Source: Stieleria mannarensis (lineage in GTDB: Bacteria; Planctomycetota; Planctomycetia; Pirellulales; Pirellulaceae). Taken from it: a DNA stretch of 64,000 bases. Position numbers and translations under genes: made by a program. A model generated the notes under the pieces. It was not told the origin of the DNA, did not search any database, and worked only from the letters and a program-made list of their open reading frames with translations. Shown in pieces: positions 19,459 to 29,840 of this stretch. Every line of letters begins with the position of its first letter. Position 1 is the first letter of the stretch. The stretch is taken from contig NZ_JACEHH010000039.1 of the NCBI RefSeq assembly GCF_014154935.1, positions 1 through 64,000 on the forward strand, read 5' to 3'.

Positions 19459-19614
19459 ATCAGTGCTGGAACGATGGCACCGATCGTTCCACCCTCCCAA
19501 TCCATGGTACCTGGAGTATCGGCACCCGCACCGCGATTCCTGTAGCGGTTTCGCGGCGTCGGCCGATTTTTTTCTTCGTCCAGGTGAGGCAATTTGCTAG
19601 CAAACGCGTTTACC

Positions 19615-19702
19615 GCTTCCCAGCGAAGCGATCACGGCTTCCCAGCGGAGCGATCACGGCTTCCCAGCGGAGCGATCACGGCTTCCCAGCGGAGCGATCA
19701 CT
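19615..19702. repeat. 22-bp tandem repeat, four copies
   Basis: Four consecutive units of GCTTCCCAGCGGAGCGATCA plus CG, the first with GAAG for GGAG and the last imperfect at its end. The last unit overlaps the stop codon of the minus-strand Cys/His-rich gene, so the array begins exactly at the gene end. Confidence 0.9.
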
Positions 19703-20423
19703 GTGCGTTGCTGCCGGCAGACCATTCGGCCGGTGCGGGGCCGCAATCGACCGGGGCTGCGGCACAGCCACCGTTGTCGCAGTTTCCGTTGCAGCAGCCG
19801 TTCTTGCAGCCATGCGATTTGCCGTGGATCGACAGATCGATGTGCGTTCGGCAGCGGTTTTGGAATCCGTCCCAGACGTGGACGTTGCAGGCGTTGGATC
19901 GCCAGTATTGATAGAACGTCGACGTCGGCAACTGGGGCGGCGTGTAGGGCTGGCACGAACCGTGTTGGATCCGATGCCCACAGTTGTGCCCGGCACCGCA
20001 ATGGTTGCCACAGCCCGAGTTGCAGGATTGGCAGCTGGCGACCGAGGCGACCGGTGCGGCCGCCGCCGCGTGGTGCTGTGCCTGGCTGTCCGCGATCGGG
20101 GCGGGCGGAGTGGGCAGTTTTTCCGCGGCCGGGGGCACCGTCACGGCTTCGGCGGCCGGAGTGGTCGTCAATTCCGTCGCTTGGGTCGGTTCACCGATGG
20201 CCTGGACGGTCTGGTCCACCAGAGTGGTCGCCCGCGGCGGGGCGACATCTCGCAGCGGGGCCGGCGGGGTGGCTTCGGGAACACTGTCAAACGTGACGTC
20301 GGCCAACAGCGCGTCAAAATCGCTTTTAGCTTGGGCCTGTCCGGCCGTCACGATGGCCCCGGCAAACAATGCTGCGAGGACCAATCGCGCGAAGGGGTTG
20401 CGAGTACGCATGAGAACATCCAT
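19698..20423 (-). CDS. Secreted Cys/His-rich protein, unknown function
   Basis: About 241 residues from ATG 20423 (ATG 20411 is equally possible). A signal peptide is clear (FARLVLAALFAGAIVTAGQAQA). The middle is a Pro/Ala/Thr-rich linker (residues ~45-115). The C-terminal ~125 residues are rich in Cys, His and Asn: SCQSCNSGCGNHCGAGHNCG, then CQPYTPPQLPTSTFYQYW, and a CKNGCCNGNCDNGGC cluster. The Cys density suggests disulfide bonding or metal binding outside the cytoplasm. No named family was recognised. The stop codon is embedded in a 22-bp tandem repeat. Confidence 0.7.
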   Translation of the reverse strand: MDVLMRTRNPFARLVLAALFAGAIVTAGQAQAKSDFDALLADVTFDSVPEATPPAPLRDVAPPRATTLVDQTVQAIGEPTQATELTTTPAAEAVTVPPAAEKLPTPPAPIADSQAQHHAAAAAPVASVASCQSCNSGCGNHCGAGHNCGHRIQHGSCQPYTPPQLPTSTFYQYWRSNACNVHVWDGFQNRCRTHIDLSIHGKSHGCKNGCCNGNCDNGGCAAAPVDCGPAPAEWSAGSNAQ

Positions 20424-20881
20424 GTGCTTGGTGGAGGGGGAGAGGGAGATCGGCATGCCGCCCGCCGCCATTGCCGGCGCAGCATCCATGCCTGTATCGG
20501 TTCTTTCACTGTAAGCCTTCCCGCGCAAGGCCGCCGACGCAAATCGCAGCCGAGAAAACTTTGCAAATCCGACCGCTGGGTGAGCGTGCATTCGAATCGA
20601 CGCGGCGTCCTTTTGCAGCCGGCAAACCGCCCCTCGTCCCTGGGGATTACCGGAACGGAACAACCGGACTCGGGGACCGCGCACTCGACCGCGGTTTGTT
20701 GAGAAAGTCGCGAGTCAATGGACTCCATCCCCTGGTCCAAGTATTCAACTTGGGCTGGACTGTCGCCGTGTTCTCCGAACTCGGCGCCCCAAAAGCGAAG
20801 CGTTCCCCCGCGCCGACCTCGGAGGGGACGGCGGCTGTCCCCCACTGCAAAACTGTCCCCCGCTGCGATCGTGCCCGCGTT
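20424..20881. other. Intergenic region, no gene seen
   Basis: 458 bases between the co-oriented glnD and Cys/His-rich genes. Frames crossing it lack family signal and have shadow-like composition. It contains GGACGGCGGCTGTCCCC-type short inverted sequences near 20824-20850. It probably contains the promoter of the Cys/His-rich gene. Confidence 0.5.
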
Positions 20882-23524
20882 TCAATCCTGATCGTCTGGC
20901 GAGATCACGCCCAGGACCGCTTGGCGGACCTGCGATTGACGCTCTTTCGATTCCACTTGCCGGCCGTCGGCTTCGGTCAGATAAAACACGTCGGCGACCT
21001 GATCCAGGTGCGTGTCGATCTTGGCAAAATGCAGCACCAGGTTCAGCTCCGACAGCGCGGTGGCGACGCGGTACAGCAACCCGGTTTGGTCATAGGCGAA
21101 CAGCGACAAGATCGTGAACCGTTCCAGCGTCTCGTTGTCCAAATCCACCTTGGTCGGCAACACGTTCAGGGTTTCGGACTCGTCCTTTTTCTTGCCGACC
21201 GACCACTTGCGTTTGCGCGGCGGCAGTGGCGAATCCGGCGAATCGAGCAGTTGTTTCACGCGTTCCGAAACGGCATCGAGTCGCTCCGGCGGGGGCTGAT
21301 CGGGGTAGTCGGGATCGGAGACCCAGAACTCGTCCCAGACGATGTCTTCGAGCGTGACGATTTCCGCCCGCAGGATATCGATCCCGCACGACATGAAGGC
21401 ACCGGCGAGCCGGGCAAAGATGCCGACCCGGGTGTCGCCTTGGCGAAAGATGACGACGAATCGCATCGCCGAGGGGATCGGATCGTAGTGGGAAAAACAA
21501 AGCGTCCGTTGGCCGGCATCCAGCGCGGCCGCAACGTGGATCAACTGCGTCGCCAGATCTTCCGGTTTCTCCCGCCGCAACATCGACAACGGGATCTGGC
21601 GGAGCAGGTCCAAACTGGTCGCCGCGGTGGTTTCGTCCCCCAAGCACTCTCGAACCTGGTAGCGGATTTCGTCGGCCAGTTCGGCCTGGTCGGCATCCAG
21701 GTCACCGGTTTCGAAATACCGCCGCGTCCTCAGATACAGGTCCTCGATCAATTTCATCTTCCAATCGGTCAGCACGTCGGGACCGACCGCCGCCAGATCC
21801 GCGACCGAATGGATGATCAACAACTCCAATCGACGGATCGATCCGACTTCTTTGGCGAACGAGATGACGATTTCGGGATCGTTCAAATCATGGCGAAAGG
21901 CGACCGTGTTGACCGACAAATGCTTCAACACCAACCATTCCAAAATTTCGATGCTGCTGGCATCCAAATCCAACCGCTCGCCGGTCTTGCGGGCGATCCT
22001 GGCGCCGACGATCGAGTGATCCTCCTCGTACCCTTTGCCGATGTCGTGGATCAGGAGCGCCAGGTGCAACAAGGTTTTGTCTTTCAACCGGCGATAGCGA
22101 CGTCCCATCGCCGTCGGATCATCGGCAAAATCGGTCGCCACTTCGACGGCTCGAATGCAGTGGGCATCGACGGTGTATTTGTGATAGGCGTTGAACTGCA
22201 ACAACCCGCGGGTGCGTTTGAAATCGGGGATCAGCTGGTCGATGATCCGCAGTTCGTGCAACCGCCGCAACAAGGGCGCCAGCCGACCGCCGCGGCTGAG
22301 CAGCGACAAGAACGCGCCGACCGATTCGGCGTCCGGCCGCGACGGTTGCCGTTCCTGCATGGCCTTGCGAATCGTTTGCCAGGTGTGATGCCCGATCCGT
22401 CGATTGTGATGATTGGCCAGACTCATGAACCGCAGGATCCGCGGCAGACTTAGCGCGAACTCATCCTGCTTCGACGCTTCGACCCAGATGTGTGTCGGGC
22501 CCATCAGAACATCGGTCCCGATCCGCCGGGCCCGGATCCGTTCGATGAACTGACCGATCAGCGGCCGGCTGCGGTTGTCGTCGGCAAAGAACCGGGCGGC
22601 ATAGCGGACGTCCCGCGTGACATCAAAGTACTGCTGCATGAACGCTTCGACCGGCAACACGCCTTCGCGGCCCTTGTATCCCCAGGCCTTGGCGATCACC
22701 ACCTGCGTCGCCCGGTCCAGCACATCCTGAGCCCGGTTTTCGCGAAAATGCAACTCGTTTCGCAACCGGATCAGAAAATCATAGGCCCGCCGCAACATGC
22801 GATAGTCTTCATCGGTCAACGTTCCGAGTTTCAACAACCGCTCCAAATCGACCTCGCCGTAGCGGGCGAATCCGATCCAGCGAATCATTTGGATGTCACG
22901 CAATCCGCCGCGGGACTTCTTGACATTGGGCGTCAACAGATAGTTGGTCTCGCCCCACTTGTTGCGTTCCTCCTGGCGGGCTTGGGTCAAATCCCGGACC
23001 AGCCGACCGCCGCGGCGGACCGCGCCGTGCCGCAACGATTGAAAGAAACTCTTAAACACCTTCAAACTGCCGGCCAAAAAACGCGATTCGGTCAGCGAAG
23101 TAAAGATGACCGGATCGGACCAGGACAGCGAACACGCTTCGCGTGGGGTCCGCAGTGCGAATCCGACCTCCAAACCGATGTCGACCAGATCGCGGGTCAA
23201 CGCCTGGGCCAGTTTTTCGGCGACCGCGGTGGATCGCCCGCGGACGATCAACATCAGGTCGGCGTCCGAATACGGCGCCAGGTCGCGACGCCCGAACCCG
23301 CCGTGGGCCACCAGGGCGACACCGGCCGGCGTGACCGAGTCGAAGTAATCGGCGCAGGCCTGGTTCCAGACCTCCAACACCAAGTCGTCGTACAGATCGC
23401 TGACCAGGGTGGAAACCTGCGTCCCCCGCGACCCGGCATCATGTTGACGGCGACACCGCTCGCGTCCCTCGCGCAGCATCTTGCGGCCGCGTAAGACAAC
23501 CTCCGAGAGCGAGGAACCAGCCAT
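20882..23524 (-). CDS. glnD: Bifunctional [protein-PII] uridylyltransferase / UMP-removing enzyme
   Basis: Glutamine sensor that uridylylates PII when glutamine is low and removes UMP when it is high. Starting at ATG 23524 the product is 880 residues, the usual size. The nucleotidyltransferase motif GGFGRRDLAPYSDADLML lies near residues 79-96, the HD hydrolase motif LALLIHDIGKGYEEDHS near 488-504, and two C-terminal ACT domains follow (FRQGDTRVGIFARLAGAF; FAYDQTGLLYRVATALSEL). A longer in-frame start at 23782 would translate a dispersed repeat and is rejected. glnB, its target, lies 298 bases upstream on the same strand. The pair makes a compact nitrogen-signalling locus. Confidence 0.96.
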   Translation of the reverse strand: MAGSSLSEVVLRGRKMLREGRERCRRQHDAGSRGTQVSTLVSDLYDDLVLEVWNQACADYFDSVTPAGVALVAHGGFGRRDLAPYSDADLMLIVRGRSTAVAEKLAQALTRDLVDIGLEVGFALRTPREACSLSWSDPVIFTSLTESRFLAGSLKVFKSFFQSLRHGAVRRGGRLVRDLTQARQEERNKWGETNYLLTPNVKKSRGGLRDIQMIRWIGFARYGEVDLERLLKLGTLTDEDYRMLRRAYDFLIRLRNELHFRENRAQDVLDRATQVVIAKAWGYKGREGVLPVEAFMQQYFDVTRDVRYAARFFADDNRSRPLIGQFIERIRARRIGTDVLMGPTHIWVEASKQDEFALSLPRILRFMSLANHHNRRIGHHTWQTIRKAMQERQPSRPDAESVGAFLSLLSRGGRLAPLLRRLHELRIIDQLIPDFKRTRGLLQFNAYHKYTVDAHCIRAVEVATDFADDPTAMGRRYRRLKDKTLLHLALLIHDIGKGYEEDHSIVGARIARKTGERLDLDASSIEILEWLVLKHLSVNTVAFRHDLNDPEIVISFAKEVGSIRRLELLIIHSVADLAAVGPDVLTDWKMKLIEDLYLRTRRYFETGDLDADQAELADEIRYQVRECLGDETTAATSLDLLRQIPLSMLRREKPEDLATQLIHVAAALDAGQRTLCFSHYDPIPSAMRFVVIFRQGDTRVGIFARLAGAFMSCGIDILRAEIVTLEDIVWDEFWVSDPDYPDQPPPERLDAVSERVKQLLDSPDSPLPPRKRKWSVGKKKDESETLNVLPTKVDLDNETLERFTILSLFAYDQTGLLYRVATALSELNLVLHFAKIDTHLDQVADVFYLTEADGRQVESKERQSQVRQAVLGVISPDDQD

Positions 23525-23590
23525 CAAGAATACGCCGCCTCGTGGTGCGTCAACTTTGAAACCTAGGGCGCGGCAGATTGGTTTTGGGTA

Positions 23591-23650
23591 GTGGACGAGG
23601 CGACGAGTCCATTCGGATGGCGAACTGCGAGTCCCCCTCGCATCGTCCAC
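23591..23650. repeat. Dispersed 60-bp inverted-terminus repeat C, copy 1
   Basis: Begins GTGGACGA and ends TCGTCCAC, exactly 60 bases. A second copy of the same length lies at 36276-36335 in the same orientation, sharing CGACGAGTCCATTCGGAT internally. Here it lies between glnB and glnD. Confidence 0.85.
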
Positions 23651-23822
23651 GACTGCTTCCCCGTGGTTCGCGAAATCAGTTCCCCCACCAGCGCCGGCGC
23701 CCCCGACGACAGAGTTTGAACCCCCAAAGGCACCGCGCCGTTGCGACGTGTCCTCACCCCGCGCCGCGAAACCGCGCAACAAACCCGTTCGACGGGGCCC
23801 TGTCGAGCGTTTCTTTGCCGCG

Positions 23823-24933
<1,111 letters not shown>

Positions 24934-25069
24934 GATGCACCCGGCTGGAATGGAATCTGTGAAGATTCTTTTTAGGGCGATTCGCTTCCACGACAAGTCC
25001 GCCGCGCCGAGAAAGCTGAATTCGATTTTCCCGCCCCTGTTTTGCCCCTGTTTTGATTAACCCGGATTG

Positions 25070-25528
25070 ATGCCCCAGCCCAACCAACCGCCGACCAAAC
25101 GCGCCGCCGGCATCCTGCTGATCACACGATCGAAGCCCCGCCAATTCCTGCTGATGCGGCACCACGACCGCTGGGATTTGCCCAAAGGACATTGCGATCG
25201 GGACGAATCGGATCTGCAAACCGCGTTGCGGGAAACGGAGGAAGAAACCGGATTGGCCTCCGACAACATCCAAATCGACTCCGACTTTCGATTCGAATTG
25301 AGTTACCCCGTGCGATACAAACGCCACGGCGAGCAAACGTTCCTCAAAACCGTCGTCTACCTGCTCGGCAGCGTCGAATCGGCCTTCACCCCCACGCTGA
25401 CCGAGCATCCGGGATTCCGCTGGTTCCCCTGGAATCCGCCGCATCAGATCCAAACCCAAACGATCGACCCGCTGCTGCAGGCCGTCGCCGAGCATTTGGA
25501 ACGATCCGAACGTCAATCCGCTTCGTAA
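25070..25528 (+). CDS. Nudix hydrolase (diadenosine-polyphosphate-hydrolase-like)
   Basis: 152 residues, with a complete Nudix box: G-x5-E-x7-REUXEEXGU is matched by GHCDRDESDLQTALRETEEE plus TGL at about residues 43-65. The N-terminal AAGILLITRSKPRQFLLMRH and WDLPKGH fit the Ap4A-hydrolase type of asymmetric diadenosine tetraphosphatases. The substrate is inferred. Start ATG 25070 (a TTG three bases upstream is also in frame). Its last 16 bases overlap the 3' end of the convergent transglutaminase-like gene. Confidence 0.9.
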   Translation: MPQPNQPPTKRAAGILLITRSKPRQFLLMRHHDRWDLPKGHCDRDESDLQTALRETEEETGLASDNIQIDSDFRFELSYPVRYKRHGEQTFLKTVVYLLGSVESAFTPTLTEHPGFRWFPWNPPHQIQTQTIDPLLQAVAEHLERSERQSAS

Positions 25529-27249
25529 CTCGCCCCGCGGATTTCAATCTCGATTTCCGCCAGACGCCGAAAGACCCGGGCCAGCTCGCCGCTTAGATCC
25601 GCATCTCCGTCCGGCCGGCTTAAACAAATTTGATCGGCACGATTGATTCGAGACGTCATCGGATCGATCGAAATCCACTCGCCATCGATCGATGCCACCA
25701 CCCAGGCGTCTAGATTCATCCTCAAGCGGTCTCCAGCAGATCGATCATCCGACCGGGATGGCGAAAGCCCGAACACGACACGGGCCGGAATTTGACGGAC
25801 GCGTAACAAGGCGGTGATCAAAACGGCGTGGTCGATCACACCGCCCTGACCGGAACGGACGATCGCCGAAGCCGGACGCAAATCGCCTTGGGGGATCAAC
25901 GCCAGGTCGTTCTGAACCAGCCGCGCCAGTTCCCGGGCCAAATCACCGTCAGCCAGCTCGCCGATCGCGCCGGCCATCCGGATCACCGACGCATCAGCAG
26001 TGTCGATAAGTTCCGTCGCCTCGGTATCGATCGGCAGGGCGACCGACCGATCCTGCTGAAACCCCGCCGGTGCCTTTGCCTGAGTCGACACCAACACGTG
26101 CACTCCGTCGTCGCGCTCGCGCACGGATTGCCCCGCGACGGCCGGAATGACTTCACCGGCGATCGCGGCCGGATCGGCCTTGGTGCCCGCTTCGGGTTCC
26201 GGCCGGTCTTGCGATCGCGACGTGTCGACGACCACATACGCGACCTCCGTCGGATCGGCATCCCGGCGCAGGGTCCCCGCCACGCTAAAAACGACTTTCC
26301 GGTCGTCCGGTTGATCGAACAAATCGCCTGCCGTCGCGCGGTCGGTCCGAAACGATTCCAGCCGCAAACCGATGTGCAACGATTTTTCGATCACGCCCTG
26401 GTCGTCGATCCAAACGACCAACGAATCGACTTGCCGGCCGTCCTGAAAGGTCGACACCTCGACTTCGCGGAGGGTTCGGTAGTTGCCGCTCAGCATCGGC
26501 ACCGACGCCTCCCCGATACAACGCAACTCGATCACTCCGATCGATTCGAGCGAAGGCATCAAGACGGACAACCGTCGTGTCTGGCCGGTTTCGATTTTCC
26601 GCCGTCGCAACGTCTGCTCCAGCGCGAACAACCCGCGTGTCTCCGCCGGCCAATCCAACCGGTTGGTCTTTGGACCGCCTCGGCCGGTCGTGGTGACCGT
26701 CAGTTTCTGTTGGTTGCGCGTCCCACGCGCCGAGGAGGAGATCGGTCCGGCGTGCACGTCGCTGGTGAAACTCTCAAGCGTCCCGTCGACCGACTCGACG
26801 CTGGCAAGCATGGTGCGACGGACGAACGAGGCGTTGCCGGTCCGAAAGATCATCCGCTCGCGACGACGGTATCGGGCTTCGGTCGCGGCGGCAAACTCGA
26901 TGCCGTCGATCACCGCATCGGCTTTGATTTCCGTCACCCCCACGACTTGGCTGCCGAACCGGTGCACGTACCAGGCACTCCAATCCCCTTCGAACGCTTC
27001 TCGCGAGGCTGGATCCGCGGCCGCGTTCTGTTCGCTTTCCGCTGTTTCGTTGGACTCGGTTTGTCCCACCTCTGCCGCCGGCGGCCCGATCGGCGGTCGC
27101 GGCGGAATCAAGTCCTTGCAACCCGACGTCGCCAGCAGAGCCAACACAACGACGATCGACGTCAGCGCGCCGACCAACCACCGCGGGCAAGGCCTTTGCC
27201 ACGCACGGTCGCCTCCCATCCATAACCTCATCGACAACGACGAATTCAT
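25513..27249 (-). CDS. Transglutaminase-like lipoprotein lacking the catalytic Cys and His
   Basis: About 578 residues. The N-terminal signal ends in LALLATSGC, a probable lipoprotein site. The middle region (GDWSAWYVHRFGSQVVGVTEI) is typical of planctomycete proteins carrying a C-terminal transglutaminase-like domain. That domain is recognised at ~465-530 by HAVLITALLRVRQIPARVVFGL and GEWISIDP. The family's G-x-C-x-(D/E)-H has Val in place of Cys (GGVIDHA), and the HxW motif reads DAW (NLDAWVV). Only the final Asp remains. The domain is therefore probably non-enzymatic and used for binding. The start is one of several in-frame options. Confidence 0.8.
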   Translation of the reverse strand: MNSSLSMRLWMGGDRAWQRPCPRWLVGALTSIVVVLALLATSGCKDLIPPRPPIGPPAAEVGQTESNETAESEQNAAADPASREAFEGDWSAWYVHRFGSQVVGVTEIKADAVIDGIEFAAATEARYRRRERMIFRTGNASFVRRTMLASVESVDGTLESFTSDVHAGPISSSARGTRNQQKLTVTTTGRGGPKTNRLDWPAETRGLFALEQTLRRRKIETGQTRRLSVLMPSLESIGVIELRCIGEASVPMLSGNYRTLREVEVSTFQDGRQVDSLVVWIDDQGVIEKSLHIGLRLESFRTDRATAGDLFDQPDDRKVVFSVAGTLRRDADPTEVAYVVVDTSRSQDRPEPEAGTKADPAAIAGEVIPAVAGQSVRERDDGVHVLVSTQAKAPAGFQQDRSVALPIDTEATELIDTADASVIRMAGAIGELADGDLARELARLVQNDLALIPQGDLRPASAIVRSGQGGVIDHAVLITALLRVRQIPARVVFGLSPSRSDDRSAGDRLRMNLDAWVVASIDGEWISIDPMTSRINRADQICLSRPDGDADLSGELARVFRRLAEIEIEIRGASYEAD

Positions 27250-27631
27250 GACGCTGGCCATCCGACCTCTCGAAAAAAGTGAACGCGACGCCCTGATCGC
27301 CGCACTTGCAATCTATCACGCCGGGACGCCCTATGGCATCGACGCAACATCAATCGCCTCGGCATGGCGCCCGGCGGTACGAAATGTTGCCTTTGGACAA
27401 CACGTTTAACTCAACCGAAGGAGTCCGATTGCAGGGATCGATCCGGTCAATTCGCCTGATCCGAACATGCCTGAACGATTTCTTGGGGCGGCAGATCCGG
27501 CTTGGCGAAACGATGCGCCCCGGCCACCACATGACCTAGCGTTGGCTGTAGACCGAGGCGGAGGTTGACTTCGCCCGATCTTCATAGTTCCCGTGACCAT
27601 CCCCCCCGCGATAAGAACCGGACCGCCTGAC
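27250..27631. other. Intergenic region, no gene seen
   Basis: 382 bases between two divergently placed genes. A short frame from about 27248 to 27409 on the plus strand has no family match and no ribosome site. The segment should contain both promoters, but no clear elements were picked. Confidence 0.45.
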
Positions 27632-28336
27632 ATGGGCTTTTTGAAACGCATCCTCCGCAACAATACCGTCGAAGACACAGGGTCGATCTTCACACCGGGT
27701 AGCTTTGAAGCGTTGTCAGAGGAGGAGCTGCAAACGCATATGGGTATCGACACCTACGGTGCGTTCGACCTGACCGATGCGATCCGGCCGTCGTATGACT
27801 TGCAAGTCGTGCCGCGCCAGGGATTCCGATTCGACGAATACGTCGACGACAACAGCCAAGTCCGCACGCCGGTCATCATGGCCGCCGCGACGCGACATCG
27901 GATCATGGACCTGTTTCTGGACCTGATCGACAAACTGGGCCCCGTCGTCGATGTCGTGCTGGAAACCAGCCACCACTTCGCCCCCAACCAACAAGACCTT
28001 TATCGCGAGCACATCGACGTGCCGGTCCTGAAGAGCATCTTGCTGGACCACGAAGACCTGTTGCTCAACGACGGCTGCACCGGCATCGCGGTGATCAATC
28101 CGGGACGACGCCAGGAAGTCCAACTGGACGAACACAAGTTGATGATCATCTACGGTCGCCCGCTGGAACAGTTCGAACAAACGCTGATCGCGTCGGACGT
28201 CTACCCCGATGAAAAGATCAAGTTCATCACCGAAGCGGAACATGTCCACAGCAGCAGTGAAGCGTATTTCGACAAATTCAACACGCTCAAACACCGCCTG
28301 GGCATGGACAGCGACGACCTGTCGGGGTGCTGCTAG
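27632..28336 (+). CDS. Conserved-looking protein of unknown function
   Basis: 234 residues from ATG 27632 (MGFLKRILRNN). It is soluble, acidic and well structured by composition, with no signal peptide. Segments such as RTPVIMAAATRHRIMDLFLDLID, VVDVVLETSHHF and DDGCTGIAVINPGRRQEVQL-like stretches look like a folded alpha/beta protein. The C-terminus ends in SGCC. I do not recognise a family. It precedes the FMN reductase gene by 87 bases on the same strand. Confidence 0.65.
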   Translation: MGFLKRILRNNTVEDTGSIFTPGSFEALSEEELQTHMGIDTYGAFDLTDAIRPSYDLQVVPRQGFRFDEYVDDNSQVRTPVIMAAATRHRIMDLFLDLIDKLGPVVDVVLETSHHFAPNQQDLYREHIDVPVLKSILLDHEDLLLNDGCTGIAVINPGRRQEVQLDEHKLMIIYGRPLEQFEQTLIASDVYPDEKIKFITEAEHVHSSSEAYFDKFNTLKHRLGMDSDDLSGCC

Positions 28337-28423
28337 TGGCCCCGTTGGGTTGCCGTTTGCCGGTCCGGTGAACTAGGATTCGCGAAGTTATCCGCATCGC
28401 CCGCCTCGCAGGACTTCGCCATC

Positions 28424-28951
28424 ATGATCCTGGTTCTAAGCGCCAGTTTGAACCCTGGCAGCCGTAGCCGTATTCTCGCCAGCGCGTGCCGAGAGAAACT
28501 CGAAGCCGCCCATCGCGACGTCGTCTGGTTCGATCTCGCCGCGACCCCGCTGCCGTTCTGCGACGGTGCGGCCGCCTACGGACACCCCAAAGTCATCGAC
28601 CTGGGCAATCTGATCGAATCGGCCGACGCCATCTTCATCGCGTCCCCGGTGTACAACTTTGACGTCAATGCGGCGATCAAAAACGCCGTCGAACTGACCG
28701 GAAAGAAATGGACCGGCAAAGTCGTTGCGATGATGCTGGCCGCCGGCGGGGCGGGCAGCTACATGAGCGCGATGGGATTGGCCAACAGCCTGATGCTGGA
28801 TTTTCGCTGCCACATCGTCCCCCGATTCGTCTACGCCACCGGTGAATCCTTCGAAGGCGACAAGCTGGCCGACGAAGACATCCAGTCGCGCGTCGACCTG
28901 CTGGTCACCGAAACCCTGCGACTGGCCGACGCCCTCGCACCCGGCGCCTGA
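28424..28951 (+). CDS. NADPH-dependent FMN reductase-like flavoprotein
   Basis: 175 residues with the flavodoxin-like fold of the NAD(P)H:FMN reductase / ArsH / chromate-reductase family. The N-terminal LSASLNPGSRSRILA is the FMN-phosphate loop, and ADAIFIASPVYNFDVNAAIKN contains the conserved SPxYN motif near residues 75-80. Such enzymes supply reduced flavin or reduce quinones and metals; the true substrate is unknown. A dispersed repeat begins just after its stop codon. Confidence 0.85.
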   Translation: MILVLSASLNPGSRSRILASACREKLEAAHRDVVWFDLAATPLPFCDGAAAYGHPKVIDLGNLIESADAIFIASPVYNFDVNAAIKNAVELTGKKWTGKVVAMMLAAGGAGSYMSAMGLANSLMLDFRCHIVPRFVYATGESFEGDKLADEDIQSRVDLLVTETLRLADALAPGA

Positions 28952-28958
28952 ACAGCGC

Positions 28959-29014
28959 ATGTTGGTGTCTCGCCTTTAGGCGATTTCGCCTCGCTGCTTC
29001 GCAGCGTGCCCGCG
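28959..29014 (+). repeat. Dispersed repeat D, copy 1
   Basis: Shares GTTGGTGTCT, AGCGATT-like and TCGCTGCTTC-CAGCGT segments with a copy at 53975-54034. Both copies lie within about 25 bases of a stop codon on the plus strand. Internal arms GCTGCTTCGCAGC form a hairpin. Confidence 0.75.
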
Positions 29015-29046
29015 ACCGCCCGCAAGGGCCGTCGTACTTGCTGCCG

Positions 29047-29661
29047 CTAACCGCGATACACTCCGTTGGCCTCGATATACGCCTCGACCGATCGGGGCAC
29101 ACGGTGGCGAATGCTACTCCCCTGCCCTGCCCTGCGGCGAATCTCGCTGCTGGAAATCTCGATCACCGGCATCTCGATCACGCAACCGCGAAAGCGTTCG
29201 ATTCGGTCTTCGCTGACAAGCCCCTTGAGCACCGAAAAATCGATCGCCTGTTCGCCGCCGCGCTGAACCACCGCCAACGTCACCCGCGAAAGCAACTGCT
29301 CGGGTTGATGCCAACGCCGCATCGATGCCAACGAATCGCTGCCGATGATCAGATAGAACTCGGCTCCGGCGTGCTCCTGCTGCAATTCCGCGATCGTGTC
29401 GACGGTGTAGCTGACGCCCGCACGATGAAGCTCGCGGGTGTCCACCTCGTGCCCGGGACGCCCGGCGATGGCCAGCCGCAACATCTCCACGCGTTGGTCG
29501 TCGCCGGCGACCGCCCCGCCCGGTTTGAGCGGCTGCGTCGCCGTCGGGATCCACAGCAACCGATCCAAATCCAGGGTTTCCGTCGCGGCCTCGGCGATCC
29601 ACAAGTGTCCCACATGAACCGGATCGAACGAACCGCCAAAGACTCCGATGCGCTTCTGCAT
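29047..29661 (-). CDS. nadD: Nicotinate-nucleotide adenylyltransferase
   Basis: Converts nicotinate mononucleotide and ATP to deamido-NAD in NAD synthesis. The 204-residue product begins RIGVFGGSFDPVHVGHL, the nucleotidyltransferase signature with the catalytic HxGH motif. The family SYTVDTI motif and FYLIIGSDSLASMRRWH follow, and ISSSEIRRR lies near residue 170, matching the ISST-x-IR motif. It is divergent from priA across a 179-base spacer. Confidence 0.95.
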   Translation of the reverse strand: MQKRIGVFGGSFDPVHVGHLWIAEAATETLDLDRLLWIPTATQPLKPGGAVAGDDQRVEMLRLAIAGRPGHEVDTRELHRAGVSYTVDTIAELQQEHAGAEFYLIIGSDSLASMRRWHQPEQLLSRVTLAVVQRGGEQAIDFSVLKGLVSEDRIERFRGCVIEMPVIEISSSEIRRRAGQGSSIRHRVPRSVEAYIEANGVYRG

Positions 29662-29840
29662 GGTCGCTTTCCTCTCGCTGGCAATTTTTTCGCGGGCTGT
29701 CTCGGCTGCCGACCGCTGCGATCAACCACTCACTCAAGTCCATGTTGTCACCTTCGGCTGCGGATTTGACCACCCGTGTCAACCCGGTCGGAACGATTGG
29801 GACGACTGATCCGACGGTCCCAATTCTCCAGGAATGCTTT

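Larger units (their letters stand above)
19166..19697. other. Intergenic region with terminator, hairpin and tandem repeat
   Basis: 532 bases with no supported gene. It contains a probable minus-strand terminator (19322-19361), a strong 12-bp hairpin (19422-19458) and a 22-bp tandem repeat (19615-19702), all listed separately. Confidence 0.6.

Noticed and set aside
20471-22453. Long open frame on the plus strand opposite glnD
   Set aside because: It is an antisense shadow of glnD with no family similarity.
23525-23782. Longer GlnD start adding 86 residues
   Set aside because: The extra residues translate dispersed repeat C and intergenic sequence; ATG 23524 gives a normal GlnD N-terminus.
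27248-27409. Short plus-strand frame beginning MTLAIRPLEKSERDAL
   Set aside because: Has no ribosome site, overlaps the start region of the opposite-strand gene and matches no family.
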